Positions 1 through 7,744 of a stretch of DNA of 34,452 nucleotides are shown piece after piece. The notes under the pieces are model-generated. The model worked only from the letters and a program-made list of their open reading frames with translations. It made no database searches and had not been told where the DNA came from. A program made the translations under genes and the position numbers. This DNA is from JASBSR01 sp963847575 (GTDB lineage: Bacteria; Pseudomonadota; Gammaproteobacteria; SZUA-229), in contig CAWKAL010000101.1 in assembly GCA_963847575.1 (NCBI GenBank), forward strand, positions 1 to 34,452. The letters are read 5' to 3'. Position 1 is the first letter of the stretch. The number at the start of each line of letters is the position of its first letter.

Positions 1-33
1 ATATGCCTGTACTTGGTTCGGTTGGCGTCTTGT

Positions 34-330
34 TCAGGTGTCGTTACGCTCGTCGATCCACGCGCCGCGCACATCGGCCAGCCCATTGAGCAGGTCGATC
101 TTGACCGCCGGGTCGGTATAGGGGCCCGAGGTATCGTACACCGGGATCGGCGGATTGGGCTCGGCGCCAAAGCTGGCAGCGGTGTCTTCGAGGTGGATTT
201 CACGCATCGGCACGCGAATATCGGGCCGTGAGCCCTGCACGTAGACTTTCGTCGAACCGTCCATGGGCTTGATGGAGTCGTGCGAAAGCTCGGCGGTGCG
301 TTTCAGAAAGTCTTGTGGAATTGCGCTCAT
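34..330 (-). CDS. thiC: Phosphomethylpyrimidine synthase ThiC, N-terminal part, frame broken near window edge
   Basis: ThiC is a radical-SAM enzyme that rearranges aminoimidazole ribotide into the thiamine pyrimidine (HMP phosphate). The 98 residues match the family N-terminus: VYVQGSRPDIRVPMREI (about residues 29-45), VYDTSGPYTDP (about 63-73) and the GLADVRGAWIDERNDT end. ThiC is normally about 600 residues or more, so the [4Fe-4S] and substrate-binding core lies to the left of the window. The frame meets TGA at 36-34, exactly where the family continues with a DTE-like segment. The next 33 bases are open in another frame, so a one-base indel is likely, but the tail is too short to tell its direction. 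The ATG at 330 fits the family start; no strong Shine-Dalgarno site is visible. I found no TPP riboswitch in the 5' flank. Confidence 0.85.
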   Translation of the reverse strand: MSAIPQDFLKRTAELSHDSIKPMDGSTKVYVQGSRPDIRVPMREIHLEDTAASFGAEPNPPIPVYDTSGPYTDPAVKIDLLNGLADVRGAWIDERNDT

Positions 331-797
331 AGTGTGGCCCGGCTGCGGTTCTGGTTATATTTTCGGTTCAAACAGAGGGACATATTACCGCATTCCGCCG
401 AGATGTACCCATGCGGGGAGTGGGCGCACTTGGTGGGTGGGCGGTCAAAAGATTAAGGCGCAACCGCAGAGGCGCAGAGGACGCGGAGAAAAACAATGAT
501 TAATGTTAAATGCGGAGCTCAACCATAGGGTGCGCCATGCGCACCTTGACTCTAACGTTTCAAATACGGTGCGCACAGCGCACCCTACATGGCAGGTAAC
601 CGTTGTCATCATTCAAGCTTAAATATCATTGCTCCTTTGCAGTCAGTCACTTACAACAATCATGAAGCTTTTCTCCGCGACCTCTGCGCCTCCGCGGTTG
701 CGCTTTTAAAGCTTTTAGTGCCGGCTGGTCGCCAACCACTGGCTGGGGTAAAATGCGCCCCTTTCCGGCATTGCCTTATATAGAGAATCTGAGCCAC
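331..797. repeat. Divergent thiC/pcm intergenic region holding an inverted pair of CGCAGAG-type repeats (451-493 and 669-709)
   Basis: This 467-base gap separates two divergent genes and contains no credible ORF. Arm 451-493 carries CGCAACCGCAGAGGCGCAGA followed by GGACGCGGAGAAA. Arm 669-709 is the inverted copy, TTTCTCCGCGACCTCTGCGC followed by CTCCGCGGTTGCGC, and matches with only a few substitutions. The pair encloses about 175 bases, including a separate inverted repeat at 526-589. Any promoters for thiC and the methyltransferase must lie here, but I see no confident -35/-10 pair. Confidence 0.8.
526..589. repeat. Inner inverted repeat (TAGGGTGCGC...GCGCACCCTA)
   Basis: Left arm 526-545 (TAGGGTGCGCCATGCGCACC) pairs with right arm 568-589 (GGTGCGCACAGCGCACCCTA, then CA) across a 22-base loop. 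Only two adjacent positions mismatch (CA versus TG). Each arm is also partly self-complementary (GGTGCGC...GCGCACC), so it could fold as one long hairpin or as two short ones. It lies wholly inside the larger repeat pair and shares no obvious sequence with it. Confidence 0.8.
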
Positions 798-1478
798 ATG
801 ACTGCGACGAATTTGAATTACGACCAGGCCCGCTACAACATGGTGGAACAGCAGGTACGCCCGTGGGACGTGCTCGATCCACGCGTGCTCAAGGTCATCA
901 GCCGGATCCCGCGCGAGCACTTTGCGCCCGCACCGCACAAGGCACTGGCCTACATGGATACCCGCATCCCGCTGGCCGAGTTCAACGGCATTGCCTACAC
1001 CATGATGAACCCCAATGTCGAAGGCCGGGTGCTGCAGCACCTGGATATCGGCGAGGACGACACCGTGCTGGAAATCGGCACCGGCAGTGGTTATCTCACC
1101 GCCTGCCTGGCCGCGCTGGGCCGCCATGTCGACAGCGTCGATATCAATCCCGCGATGACCGAAATGGCCGAAGAAAATCTCGCCGCGCAGGGTGTGCGCA
1201 ATATCAACCTGAGCACCGGTGATGCTTCGAAGGGCTGGGAGCAGAAACGGTTTTACGATGCCATCGCCCTCACCGGCTCGATGCCGACGATTCCCGAGTG
1301 CTTCAAGCAGTCACTCAAAGTTGGCGGTCGCCTGTTCGTGATCACCGGCAATGCCCCGGCGATGACCGCGCAGCTGGTCACCCGCCTCGACAAGAACGAC
1401 TTCACCGTGCAACCTTTGTTCGAAACCAGCATCGAACGTCTGTCTGGCACGGCCGAGGCCGAACGCTTTATTTTCTAG
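798..1478 (+). CDS. Protein-L-isoaspartate O-methyltransferase-like SAM methyltransferase
   Basis: A class I SAM-dependent methyltransferase of the PCMT family, 226 residues from the ATG at 798; the frame is open further upstream, but homology begins with the NYDQARYNMVEQQVRPW segment. Visible features are the entry helix MVEQQVRPWDV (residues 15-25), the IPREHFAP segment (37-44), the SAM-binding loop VLEIGTGSGYLTACLA (90-105) and the acidic VDIN strand end. True isoaspartate repair enzymes carry a GQTIS-type loop before the SAM motif. Here that place reads EFNGIAYTMMNP (61-72), so repair activity is doubtful and the substrate is unknown. It is followed 34 bases later by a rhodanese and then a TolC-family gene, a grouping also seen in other gammaproteobacteria. 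Confidence 0.85.
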   Translation: MTATNLNYDQARYNMVEQQVRPWDVLDPRVLKVISRIPREHFAPAPHKALAYMDTRIPLAEFNGIAYTMMNPNVEGRVLQHLDIGEDDTVLEIGTGSGYLTACLAALGRHVDSVDINPAMTEMAEENLAAQGVRNINLSTGDASKGWEQKRFYDAIALTGSMPTIPECFKQSLKVGGRLFVITGNAPAMTAQLVTRLDKNDFTVQPLFETSIERLSGTAEAERFIF

Positions 1479-1512
1479 TTATTTTCAACTGCTGTAATGC
1501 TGCTGTATCTTT

Positions 1513-1833
1513 ATGCGTGAATTGAATGCCACCGAGCTCAGGCACTACCTTGAGCAATCTGACCCTGCCCCGTTGTTGCTCGATGTGCGCCAGCCGTGGG
1601 AATACGACATCTGCAAGCTCGATAACACCGTGCTGATCCCGATGAGCCAGATCCCGCACAAGCTGAACGAACTCGACATGCAGCAGGAAATCGTGGTGAT
1701 CTGCCACCACGGCATCCGCAGCCGCCAGGTAGGGCGCTATCTCGAAGCCGCCGGCTTCACCAATATCATCAACCTCAACGGCGGCATGGCCGGCTGGGCA
1801 CAGCAGGTTGATAGCGCGATGGCGACTTATTAG
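1513..1833 (+). CDS. Single-domain rhodanese-like sulfurtransferase
   Basis: A stand-alone rhodanese domain of 106 residues, a usual length for the GlpE/PspE-like class. LLLDVRQPWEYD (21-32) is the N-terminal rhodanese signature. The catalytic loop is VICHHGIRS (62-70), with Cys64 as the persulfide-carrying nucleophile. GGMAGWAQQVD near the end is the usual C-terminal GG-x-x-W signature. There is no signal peptide, so it should be cytoplasmic. The gene lies 34 bases after the methyltransferase on the same strand and is probably cotranscribed with it. The sulfur donor and acceptor cannot be read from sequence. Confidence 0.93.
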   Translation: MRELNATELRHYLEQSDPAPLLLDVRQPWEYDICKLDNTVLIPMSQIPHKLNELDMQQEIVVICHHGIRSRQVGRYLEAAGFTNIINLNGGMAGWAQQVDSAMATY

Positions 1834-2073
1834 GTTAGAAACACAAACTTAAGGCGCAACCGCAGAGGCGCAGAGGACGCGGAGAAAGAAATAATAATGT
1901 TAAAAATATCGTCATACCCGCGAAGGCGGGTATCCAGTATCTTTCTATATTAAACAATGGATTCCAGCCTTCGCGGGAATGACAAAAAGAACAGTAATGT
2001 ATCTACAAAATAATTGTGTTTTCTCTGCGTCCTCTGCGCCTCTGCGGTTGCGCCTTAAGATTTTGTTTCTAAA
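1832..2073. repeat. Inverted pair of CGCAGAG-type repeats (1832-1888 and 2020-2073) between rhodanese and tolC
   Basis: This pair fills most of the 313-base gap 1834-2146 and has the longest arms in the window. Left arm 1832-1888 reads TTAGAAACACAAACTTAAGG followed by CGCAACCGCAGAGGCGCAGA and GGACGCGGAGAAA. Right arm 2020-2073 is its reverse complement with scattered changes, extending out to TTTTGTTTCTAA. A second inverted repeat (1911-1983) sits between them. The left arm begins at the rhodanese stop codon, so the structure could end or process that transcript. The remaining 2074-2146 shows no clear promoter for tolC. Confidence 0.85.
1911..1983. repeat. Inner inverted repeat with CCCGCGAAGGCGGG core (resembles neisserial dRS3-type repeats)
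   Basis: Left arm 1911-1938 starts GTCATACCCGCGAAGGCGGG and continues TATCCAGT. Right arm 1958-1983 reads TGGATTCCAGCCTTCGCGGG then AATGAC, the reverse complement with three mismatches, across a spacer of about 19 bases. The left arm is itself a small hairpin (CCCGC..GCGGG). The ATTCCC...GGGAAT layout is like the short dispersed repeats known from Neisseria; that resemblance is by eye only. Confidence 0.8.
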
Positions 2074-2146
2074 TCAATACATTCCATTAACCCCCCATAC
2101 GCGCTAGCATTACCCCACTTCCAACCGCTACGGCAATGCATTCAAT

Positions 2147-3476
2147 ATGTTGCAACGACTGCTGATTTTTTCCCTGCTGCTTCCCGCCAGCGTGCACGCG
2201 CTGGATTTGAGTGAAGCCCTGCAGCTGGCCGAGCAGCACGACATTACCTACCAGGGTGCGCGCGCGACTTACCAGGCGAGTATTGAACTCGATTCACAGG
2301 CGACCTCGGCCGTGCTGCCGGAAATCAGTTTTGAAGCGTTTGTCAGCCGCATCCGCTCAGAGACCAGTAATTCCGGCAGTGCGTCTACCCCCGACGGCGT
2401 GTCCAGTTTCGGCGCCAATGGTTACAGCCTTACGCTGAGCCAGACACTCTATAACCAGGCGGTGTTCGATGCGATGGATGTCGCCAGCGCGCAAACCGCG
2501 CAGGCGCTGGCGGTATTCGAAGATGCCCGCCAGGAACTGGTGCTGCGCGTGGCGCGTGCCTATTTTGATTATCTCGCCGCGCAGGATACGCACAGTTTTG
2601 CCATTGCAGAGAAAGAAGCGATTGCGCGCCAGCTCGAACAGACCAGCGAGCGTTTCAAGGTCGGCCTGATCGCGGTCACCGACGTCCGCGAATCACAGGC
2701 GCAATACGACACCGCGCTGGCGCGCGAAATCGCCGCGAGCAACGCAGTGGAAAATGCGCGCGAAGCCCTGCGTATCGTTATTAACAAATTCGATGAACCG
2801 CTGTTACCGGTGCGCGAAAACCTGCCGCTGCTGATGCCGACACCCGACAACATCCAGAGCTGGGAAGACACCGCGCTGGAAAAAAACCTGCAACTGCGCG
2901 CCGCGCGTTACAACAGTGAAGCCGCGCGCAGTGCATACGACGCCAGCCGCGCCGGGCATTACCCGACACTGAGCCTGAACGCGGAACACAGTTTTAACAG
3001 TTCGGACGGCAGCACGGTGAGCAATGCTTTCAGCGGACGCGATATTGACCAGAACAGTATCATCCTCGCGCTGCAGGTGCCGATCTACAGCGGCGGCTTT
3101 ACCAGTTCGCTAAACGCGCCAGCGCAATGCCGAGTATGCACTGGCGAAGTCGCAATACCAGCAACAACAGCGCCTCGCGGTGCAACAGGTGCGCACCGCG
3201 TTTCTCGGCATACGCGCGGCGATCTCGCAGGTGAATGCATTGAAGCAGGCATTGATTTCCACCCAGACCGCGGTCGAAGCCACGCAGGAAGGTTTCAAGG
3301 TGGGCACGCGCAACAGTGTTGATGTGTTGCTTGCGCAGCGCGAGCAATACGCGAGCGAACGCGATTATGCGCGCGCACGTTATGATTACATTCTTAATAT
3401 CCTGGAACTGAAACGCGCCGCGGGCATACTCACCGGCGCCGATCTGCAAGAGATGAATCAGTGGCTGAGGCACTGA
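2147..3476 (+). CDS. tolC: TolC-family outer-membrane efflux/secretion channel, one frameshift at about 3112-3114
   Basis: Outer-membrane channel of type I secretion and tripartite efflux systems. Residues 1-18 form a signal peptide (MLQRLLIFSLLLPASVHA). Next come the paired OEP repeats: a first helical/strand repeat with LSEALQLAEQHD, NGYSLTLSQTLYNQAVFDA and VARAYFDYLAA, and a second with LNAEHSF, LQVPIYSGGFTSS and later FLGIRAAISQVNALKQ and VGTRNSVDVLLAQREQ. The frame breaks after GGFTSSL at the triple A 3112-3114. Removing one A restores SSLTRQRNAEYALAKSQ and a continuous protein of about 442 residues, the normal TolC length. It ends at 3476, overlapping the next gene by 16 bases. The gene is probably intact in the organism. 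Confidence 0.9.
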
Positions 3477-4375
3477 AGGTAAAACAGTTCCTCGCGCCGC
3501 GGTACTGGCCGATGTGGCTGTTCTTCGGTTTTCTGCGCCTGGTTATTTTGCTGCCGCTGTCGTGGATCAATGCTATCGGCAGCTTTATCGGCTGGCTGGC
3601 GTATAGACTGGTGGCCTCACGCCGCCGCGTTGCGCGCATTAATATTTCACAGGCCTATCCTGATTATGATGATGCGCAGATCGAACACCTGGTGAAACAA
3701 AGTTTCAAAAGCGTTGGCATTTCAATATTTGAAATGGCGCTGGCGTGGTGGGCGCCGCGCGACTACCTGCGCAAACATTGCAAGGTAGAAGGCATGGAAC
3801 ACCTGGAAAAAGCCCTGGCAAAAAACAGGGGTGTGATATTACTCACCGGGCATTTCAGCACGCTGGAAATCGGCGGCATCCTGATGGCGATGTACACACC
3901 GCTTAATGCAATTTATAAACGCGCGCATAACCCGATGTTCAACGCCTTCATGCATTATTACCGCGACCGGCATTTGCACAGCGCCATTCCCAACAAGGAT
4001 GTGCGCGCGTTTATCAAGGGCCTGCGCGAAGGCAAGGCCACCTGGTACGCACCCGACCAGGATTTTGCCGACCAGTCGATCGTGTTCACGCCGTTTCTCG
4101 GCGGTATCGCCTCGACACTGACATCCACTGCACGCATGGCAGAAAAAACCGGCGCCGCGGTGGTGCCGTTTTACCCGGTGCGACTGGATAACAACCAGGG
4201 CTATAAACTGGTGATCCTGCCGGCGCTGGAAGATTTTCCGACCGGCGATATCACGCAGGACAGCGCGCGCATCAACCAGACGATTGAAACCATGGTGCGA
4301 CAAAACCCGGAACAGTACAGCTGGATCCATAAACGTTTCAAGAATCAACCAGAAGGCATGGTGTCTCCTTACTAA
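3461..4375 (+). CDS. lpxL: Lipid A biosynthesis late acyltransferase (LpxL/HtrB family)
   Basis: Transfers a secondary acyl chain from acyl-ACP to Kdo-lipid IVA at the inner membrane. The 304 residues match the family length (E. coli LpxL is 306). The start is FLAPRYWPMW, as in LpxL, followed by a hydrophobic anchor (about 18-48). The catalytic HX4E/D motif is HFSTLE (His131 to Glu136). GKATWYAPDQDF (about 190-201) and SWIHKRFKNQPEG near the end are further signatures. The start is a GTG at 3461 inside the tolC end; no in-frame ATG precedes the conserved N-terminus. The stop overlaps the waaA start as TAATG, so translation is probably coupled. LpxL or a paralogue such as LpxM cannot be told apart from sequence alone. 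Confidence 0.93.
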   Translation: MAEALKVKQFLAPRYWPMWLFFGFLRLVILLPLSWINAIGSFIGWLAYRLVASRRRVARINISQAYPDYDDAQIEHLVKQSFKSVGISIFEMALAWWAPRDYLRKHCKVEGMEHLEKALAKNRGVILLTGHFSTLEIGGILMAMYTPLNAIYKRAHNPMFNAFMHYYRDRHLHSAIPNKDVRAFIKGLREGKATWYAPDQDFADQSIVFTPFLGGIASTLTSTARMAEKTGAAVVPFYPVRLDNNQGYKLVILPALEDFPTGDITQDSARINQTIETMVRQNPEQYSWIHKRFKNQPEGMVSPY

Positions 4376-5602
4376 TGTTCCTTTACCGCCTGCTCGTTAT
4401 TTTATTCGCACCGTTGATCGTTGCGCATGCCATGTTCAAGGCAGCGCGGTTTCGTTCGTGGGTTTATTTCAAACAACGCCTTGGTTTTGGTTACGAAGAT
4501 TTACCGAAGTATTGTTACTGGTTACATTGCGCATCAGTCGGCGAATCAATTACCGCGATGCCGCTGATTGATGAACTGCACAGGCGCTCGCCGAAAAGCT
4601 GTTTCATCGTCACCACCAACACGCCGACCGGCGCATTAATTATTCATCGACAATCTGCGTCGCGCCCTTACCTGCACCATGCTTACCTGCCGATTGACTG
4701 GTGCAGTGCAGTCATACGTTTTTTGCGACACACAAAACCGGACAGGCTCATTATTATCGAAACCGAACTCTGGCCCAACCTGATAGCTGTCTGCAAACAG
4801 CACGGACTAACGTATCACTATTGCCAATGGCCGCCTGACCTCGCGCACCACCATACGCAACCGCTGGATACGCTCGGTGTATGCGCAAACGCTCGCGCGC
4901 ATCGATAACATTTACGCACGTAACGAAAAAGATGCCAGTGCATTTATCGAGCTTGGTGCAGACAGGAACAAAGTCTCAATTGCGGGCAATCTGAAGTTTG
5001 CTCCGCCCGCACTTGAACTTGACGCACAGGACATTACCCAACGCGATTATGTGCTCATCGCCTCGACTCACGACGACGAAGAACTGCAAATTGCCCAACG
5101 CTGGACAGCCCTGGAACGCGATGAACTACTGGTGATTGCACCGCGCCACCCCGAGCGCAGCGATGCTATTTTAAAACAGCTGCAGACACTCACGCCCGCT
5201 ATCGCACGCCGCAGTCGTAATGAAGCCGTCACCGACAGCACAAAGATTTACCTGCTGGATACGGTCGGTGAACTCATGGGCTGGTTTGCGCAGGCAAAGC
5301 TGATCATCATGGGCGGTTCGTTTGTGCCGGTCGGCGGCCATAATATTCTCGAAGCCGCGCATTTCGGCAAGGGCGTGATGTTCGGCCCGCAGATGGATAA
5401 CTTCGCCGATGAAAGCTGTTACCTGCTCACACAAAAAGCCGCGCTGCAATGCGATTCCTACGATTCGCTGCGCCAGCAAATGACAGACCTGCTGGAAGAC
5501 AACACCAAACTCGATGCGCTAAACCACAACGCCACACGTGCGATGCAGCCCTATGCGAAAGTAGTGGGTGAGTACGCTGATTTGTTGATGGATAAAAAAT
5601 AA
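4375..5602 (+). CDS. waaA: 3-deoxy-D-manno-octulosonic acid transferase WaaA (KdtA), one frameshift near 4822-4826
   Basis: GT30 enzyme that transfers Kdo from CMP-Kdo to lipid IVA on the cytoplasmic face of the inner membrane. An N-terminal hydrophobic anchor (about 3-20) precedes HCASVGESITAMPLI with the catalytic Glu57. IIIETELWPNL follows, and the C-terminal GT-B domain has GGSFVPVGGHNILEAAHFGK and a GPQMDNF segment. The frame is lost after HGLTYHYC. Skipping one base near 4822-4826 gives NGRLTSRTTIRNRWIRSVYA, which joins the second half and yields 408 residues (E. coli has 425). With KdkA next door, I infer a mono-Kdo enzyme, because a Kdo kinase normally goes with a single phosphorylated Kdo. 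Confidence 0.92.
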
Positions 5603-5769
5603 AAACTTAGAAGCGAAACTACAAAGTAAAGTCGCTACAGGATTGCGGAGTAAACCAGATTAAGCCACGGCACTCACGGTAGAAGCAGGCATTGCGCAAT
5701 TAGCAGTCAGTAGGCAATGCCCAGCCTTATCTCAACTGAAACAACCTTAACCCAAACAAAATTAGCTGT

Positions 5770-5797
5770 CTCTGTGTTCTCTGCGTTCATCTGCGGT
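5770..5797. repeat. Solo arm of the CGCAGATGAA-type repeat
   Basis: The stretch CTCTGTGTTCTCTGCGTTCA followed by TCTGCGGT is one arm of the dispersed repeat family, in the same orientation as the other right-hand arms. No partner arm was found in the 209-base gap between waaA and kdkA. The rest of the gap shows only an imperfect hairpin around 5688-5722 (GGCATTGCGC..GGCAATGCC). Confidence 0.65.
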
Positions 5798-5811
5798 CAA
5801 TGCTTTCGCCT

Positions 5812-6564
5812 TTAATCTTTTAAATCTTCCATATACCCCGCAATCAACTGCTTCCAGTTATCCGGCGTAAAGTGCATTTCGGTGTTTGCGTTTTTGAACT
5901 TGAGCAAGGAACGTTGCAGCCGCGCCAGGTTTGACGCCTTCCACGCATTGCCGATGTTGCGCACCATGCCCTTGTCGAAATCGATCAAATAGAACTTGTC
6001 ATCATCCAGCAGAATATTGCGCGCATTCAGGTCAGCGTGATAAATGTTTTTATCATGAAATGCGCGCAGGGTTTTGCCCAGCTGTTGCCAGCGCGCAGCA
6101 TCGAGCCGGTTTTCGAACAAATAATCCGCCAGGGTTTCGGTACCGGGTATGGCCACGGTGACAAGATCGGCGCGGTAGCAGAACAGGCCGGCCTTGGTAA
6201 AACTGGCCGCCACCGGTATCGGTGCCGGCAGGCCGAGTGTTTGCAGGGTTTTGAGCAAACACCATTCGCGGAAGCTGCGGGTTTTTTCTGCGACATAGCC
6301 AATGTAACGATCACCCATGATGGCGGCGACCATGCCGCCGCGCTGGTAATGCCTGAGCACCAGTTGCAAATCGCCGTGTTGATAGAACACGGCCTCGCCA
6401 CGCCCGGGTGCGGTCGTAATCGTGACAGCGGGATTCTCATACGGCTGAAACAGGGCTTCATCCGGATGTTCAATCAGCGCGGCATCGTATAGGATAGTGC
6501 GCTTTCCCAGTTGCTGGATTTTTACCTTCTGTTCTGATGACTTTGTCACTTTCCACTCCGCCAA
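5812..6564 (-). CDS. kdkA: 3-deoxy-D-manno-octulosonic acid kinase KdkA
   Basis: Phosphorylates the single Kdo of the LPS inner core using ATP. It belongs to the eukaryotic-type kinase superfamily near RfaP/WaaP, and its 250 residues are the normal size. The signatures are YQRGGMVA with neighbouring GDRYIGY (about 73-90), FREWCLLKTL (99-108), the catalytic loop YHADLNARNILLDD (175-188, Asp178) and the metal-binding DFDKG (195-199). The start shown is a TTG at 6564; a GTG at 6549 is an alternative. Either way its 5' end overlaps the divergent waaC. It is convergent with waaA, sharing a gap with a solo repeat arm. Confidence 0.92.
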   Translation of the reverse strand: MAEWKVTKSSEQKVKIQQLGKRTILYDAALIEHPDEALFQPYENPAVTITTAPGRGEAVFYQHGDLQLVLRHYQRGGMVAAIMGDRYIGYVAEKTRSFREWCLLKTLQTLGLPAPIPVAASFTKAGLFCYRADLVTVAIPGTETLADYLFENRLDAARWQQLGKTLRAFHDKNIYHADLNARNILLDDDKFYLIDFDKGMVRNIGNAWKASNLARLQRSLLKFKNANTEMHFTPDNWKQLIAGYMEDLKD

Positions 6565-7605
6565 AGCGGGTCTGTATTTTGCGTCTGTCTGCGCTGGGTG
6601 ATGTCAGCCATGCCCTGCCCGTGCTACGCACCCTGCAGCATCACTGGCCGTCGACACAGCTCACCTGGATTATTGGAAAATCCGAATACCAGCTGGTCAG
6701 ACACATCGAAGGCGTCGAGTTTATCACCTTTGACAAATCCGCTGGCCTGTCGGCTTACCTGAAACTGCGCAGGCAGCTGGCGCAGCACCATTTCGATATT
6801 TTGCTGCACATGCAGGTCGCACTGCGCGCATCGGTCATCAGCCGCTGCCTGCGCGCCGATATTCGGCTGGGCTTCGACCGCGAACGCGCCAAAGATCTGC
6901 AATGGCTGTTTACCAACCATCGCATCAAGGCGTCGACGCACCGCCAGCACGTGGTCGACAGCTTTCTGGAATTTGTACGTTATTTCAATCTTGAACCGGT
7001 GATGCAGTGGGATTTGCCTGTGCCCGCGGAAATTTTGAAATAATCTGCGCCATACACTGCCGCTGGACAAACCCCTGCTGGTGATCAATCCCTGCGCGGT
7101 GGCGAAATCGCGCAACTGGCGCAACTGGAAAGCAGAACGCTATGCCGACGTGGCTGACTATGCCGCGGTAAAACACGGCATGCGCGTGGTACTCACCGGC
7201 GGACCTTCGGCGACCGAACAGGAAATGGCCGAGACCATTGTCTCGCTGTGCAATGAAAAACCGCTGAACATGATCGGCAAAACCTCGCTGGGTGAACTCA
7301 CCGCAATCATGAAAACCGCGAAACTCGTGATTGCGCCCGACACCGGCCCGGCACATATCGCCAGCGCAGTCGGCACGCCCGTGATCGGGCTCTACGCCGC
7401 GACCAACCCGCAACGCGCCGCACCGTATAATTTCCGCAAGCTGGTGGTCAACAAGTACCCGCAGGCGCTGGAAAAATACAACGGCCTGTCGGTCGGCGAC
7501 GCCCCCTGGGGCACGCGCGTGCGCAACGACGAAGCCATGTCACTGATCACGGTGGATGATGTTATTGCTAAAGTTGAACTGGCTTTGAAAGGAATAAAAG
7601 TATAA
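6537..7605 (+). CDS. waaC: Lipopolysaccharide heptosyltransferase I-like GT9 (WaaC), one frameshift at 7038-7040
   Basis: GT9 enzyme adding L-glycero-D-manno-heptose to Kdo. The N-terminal Rossmann half starts KRVCILRLSALGDVSHALPV. The C-terminal half has TAKLVIAPDTGPAHIASAVG and IGLYAATNPQRAAPYN, typical of the ADP-heptose-binding domain and of the WaaC-like branch. The frame ends early after EILK at TAA 7041-7043. Removing one A from the AAA at 7038-7040 gives ILNNLRHTLPLDKPLLVINP and one protein of 355 residues. The start at ATG 6537 lies inside the opposite gene's 5' end. WaaC is preferred because a separate WaaF is present at 20987-21998. Confidence 0.88.
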
Positions 7606-7620
7606 AGACGGAAGCAATTA

Positions 7621-7724
7621 GCCGCAAATGAACGCAAATGAACGCAAATAAAACCAGATTATATTTGTTGTGCGCCGCAGGCGCCGACAGAAACATTAGC
7701 GTTTATTTGCGTTCATTTGCGGCA
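7621..7724. repeat. Inverted repeat pair, CGCAAATGAA type (7621-7652 and 7698-7724)
   Basis: Left arm GCCGCAAATGAACGCAAATG followed by AACGCAAATAAA contains a clear 10-base tandem unit (CGCAAATGAA) repeated three times. Right arm 7698-7724 is AGCGTTTATTTGCGTTCATT then TGCGGCA, its reverse complement. The 45-base interior includes a GGCGCC palindrome. The pair sits between the ends of two converging genes (waaC and the phosphatase), where a bidirectional terminator would be expected, but there is no U-run after a compact stem. Confidence 0.8.
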
Positions 7725-7744
7725 AAATTATTTATTTTACGCTC

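Noticed and set aside
331..460. TPP riboswitch upstream of thiC
   Set aside because: I looked on the minus strand for the CTGAGA and ACCTGATCTGG-like core elements and the closing helix and found none.
451..2073. CRISPR-like or tandem-repeat array from the CGCAGAG units
   Set aside because: Units are short, contiguous and arranged as inverted pairs, with no regular spacers and no cas genes.
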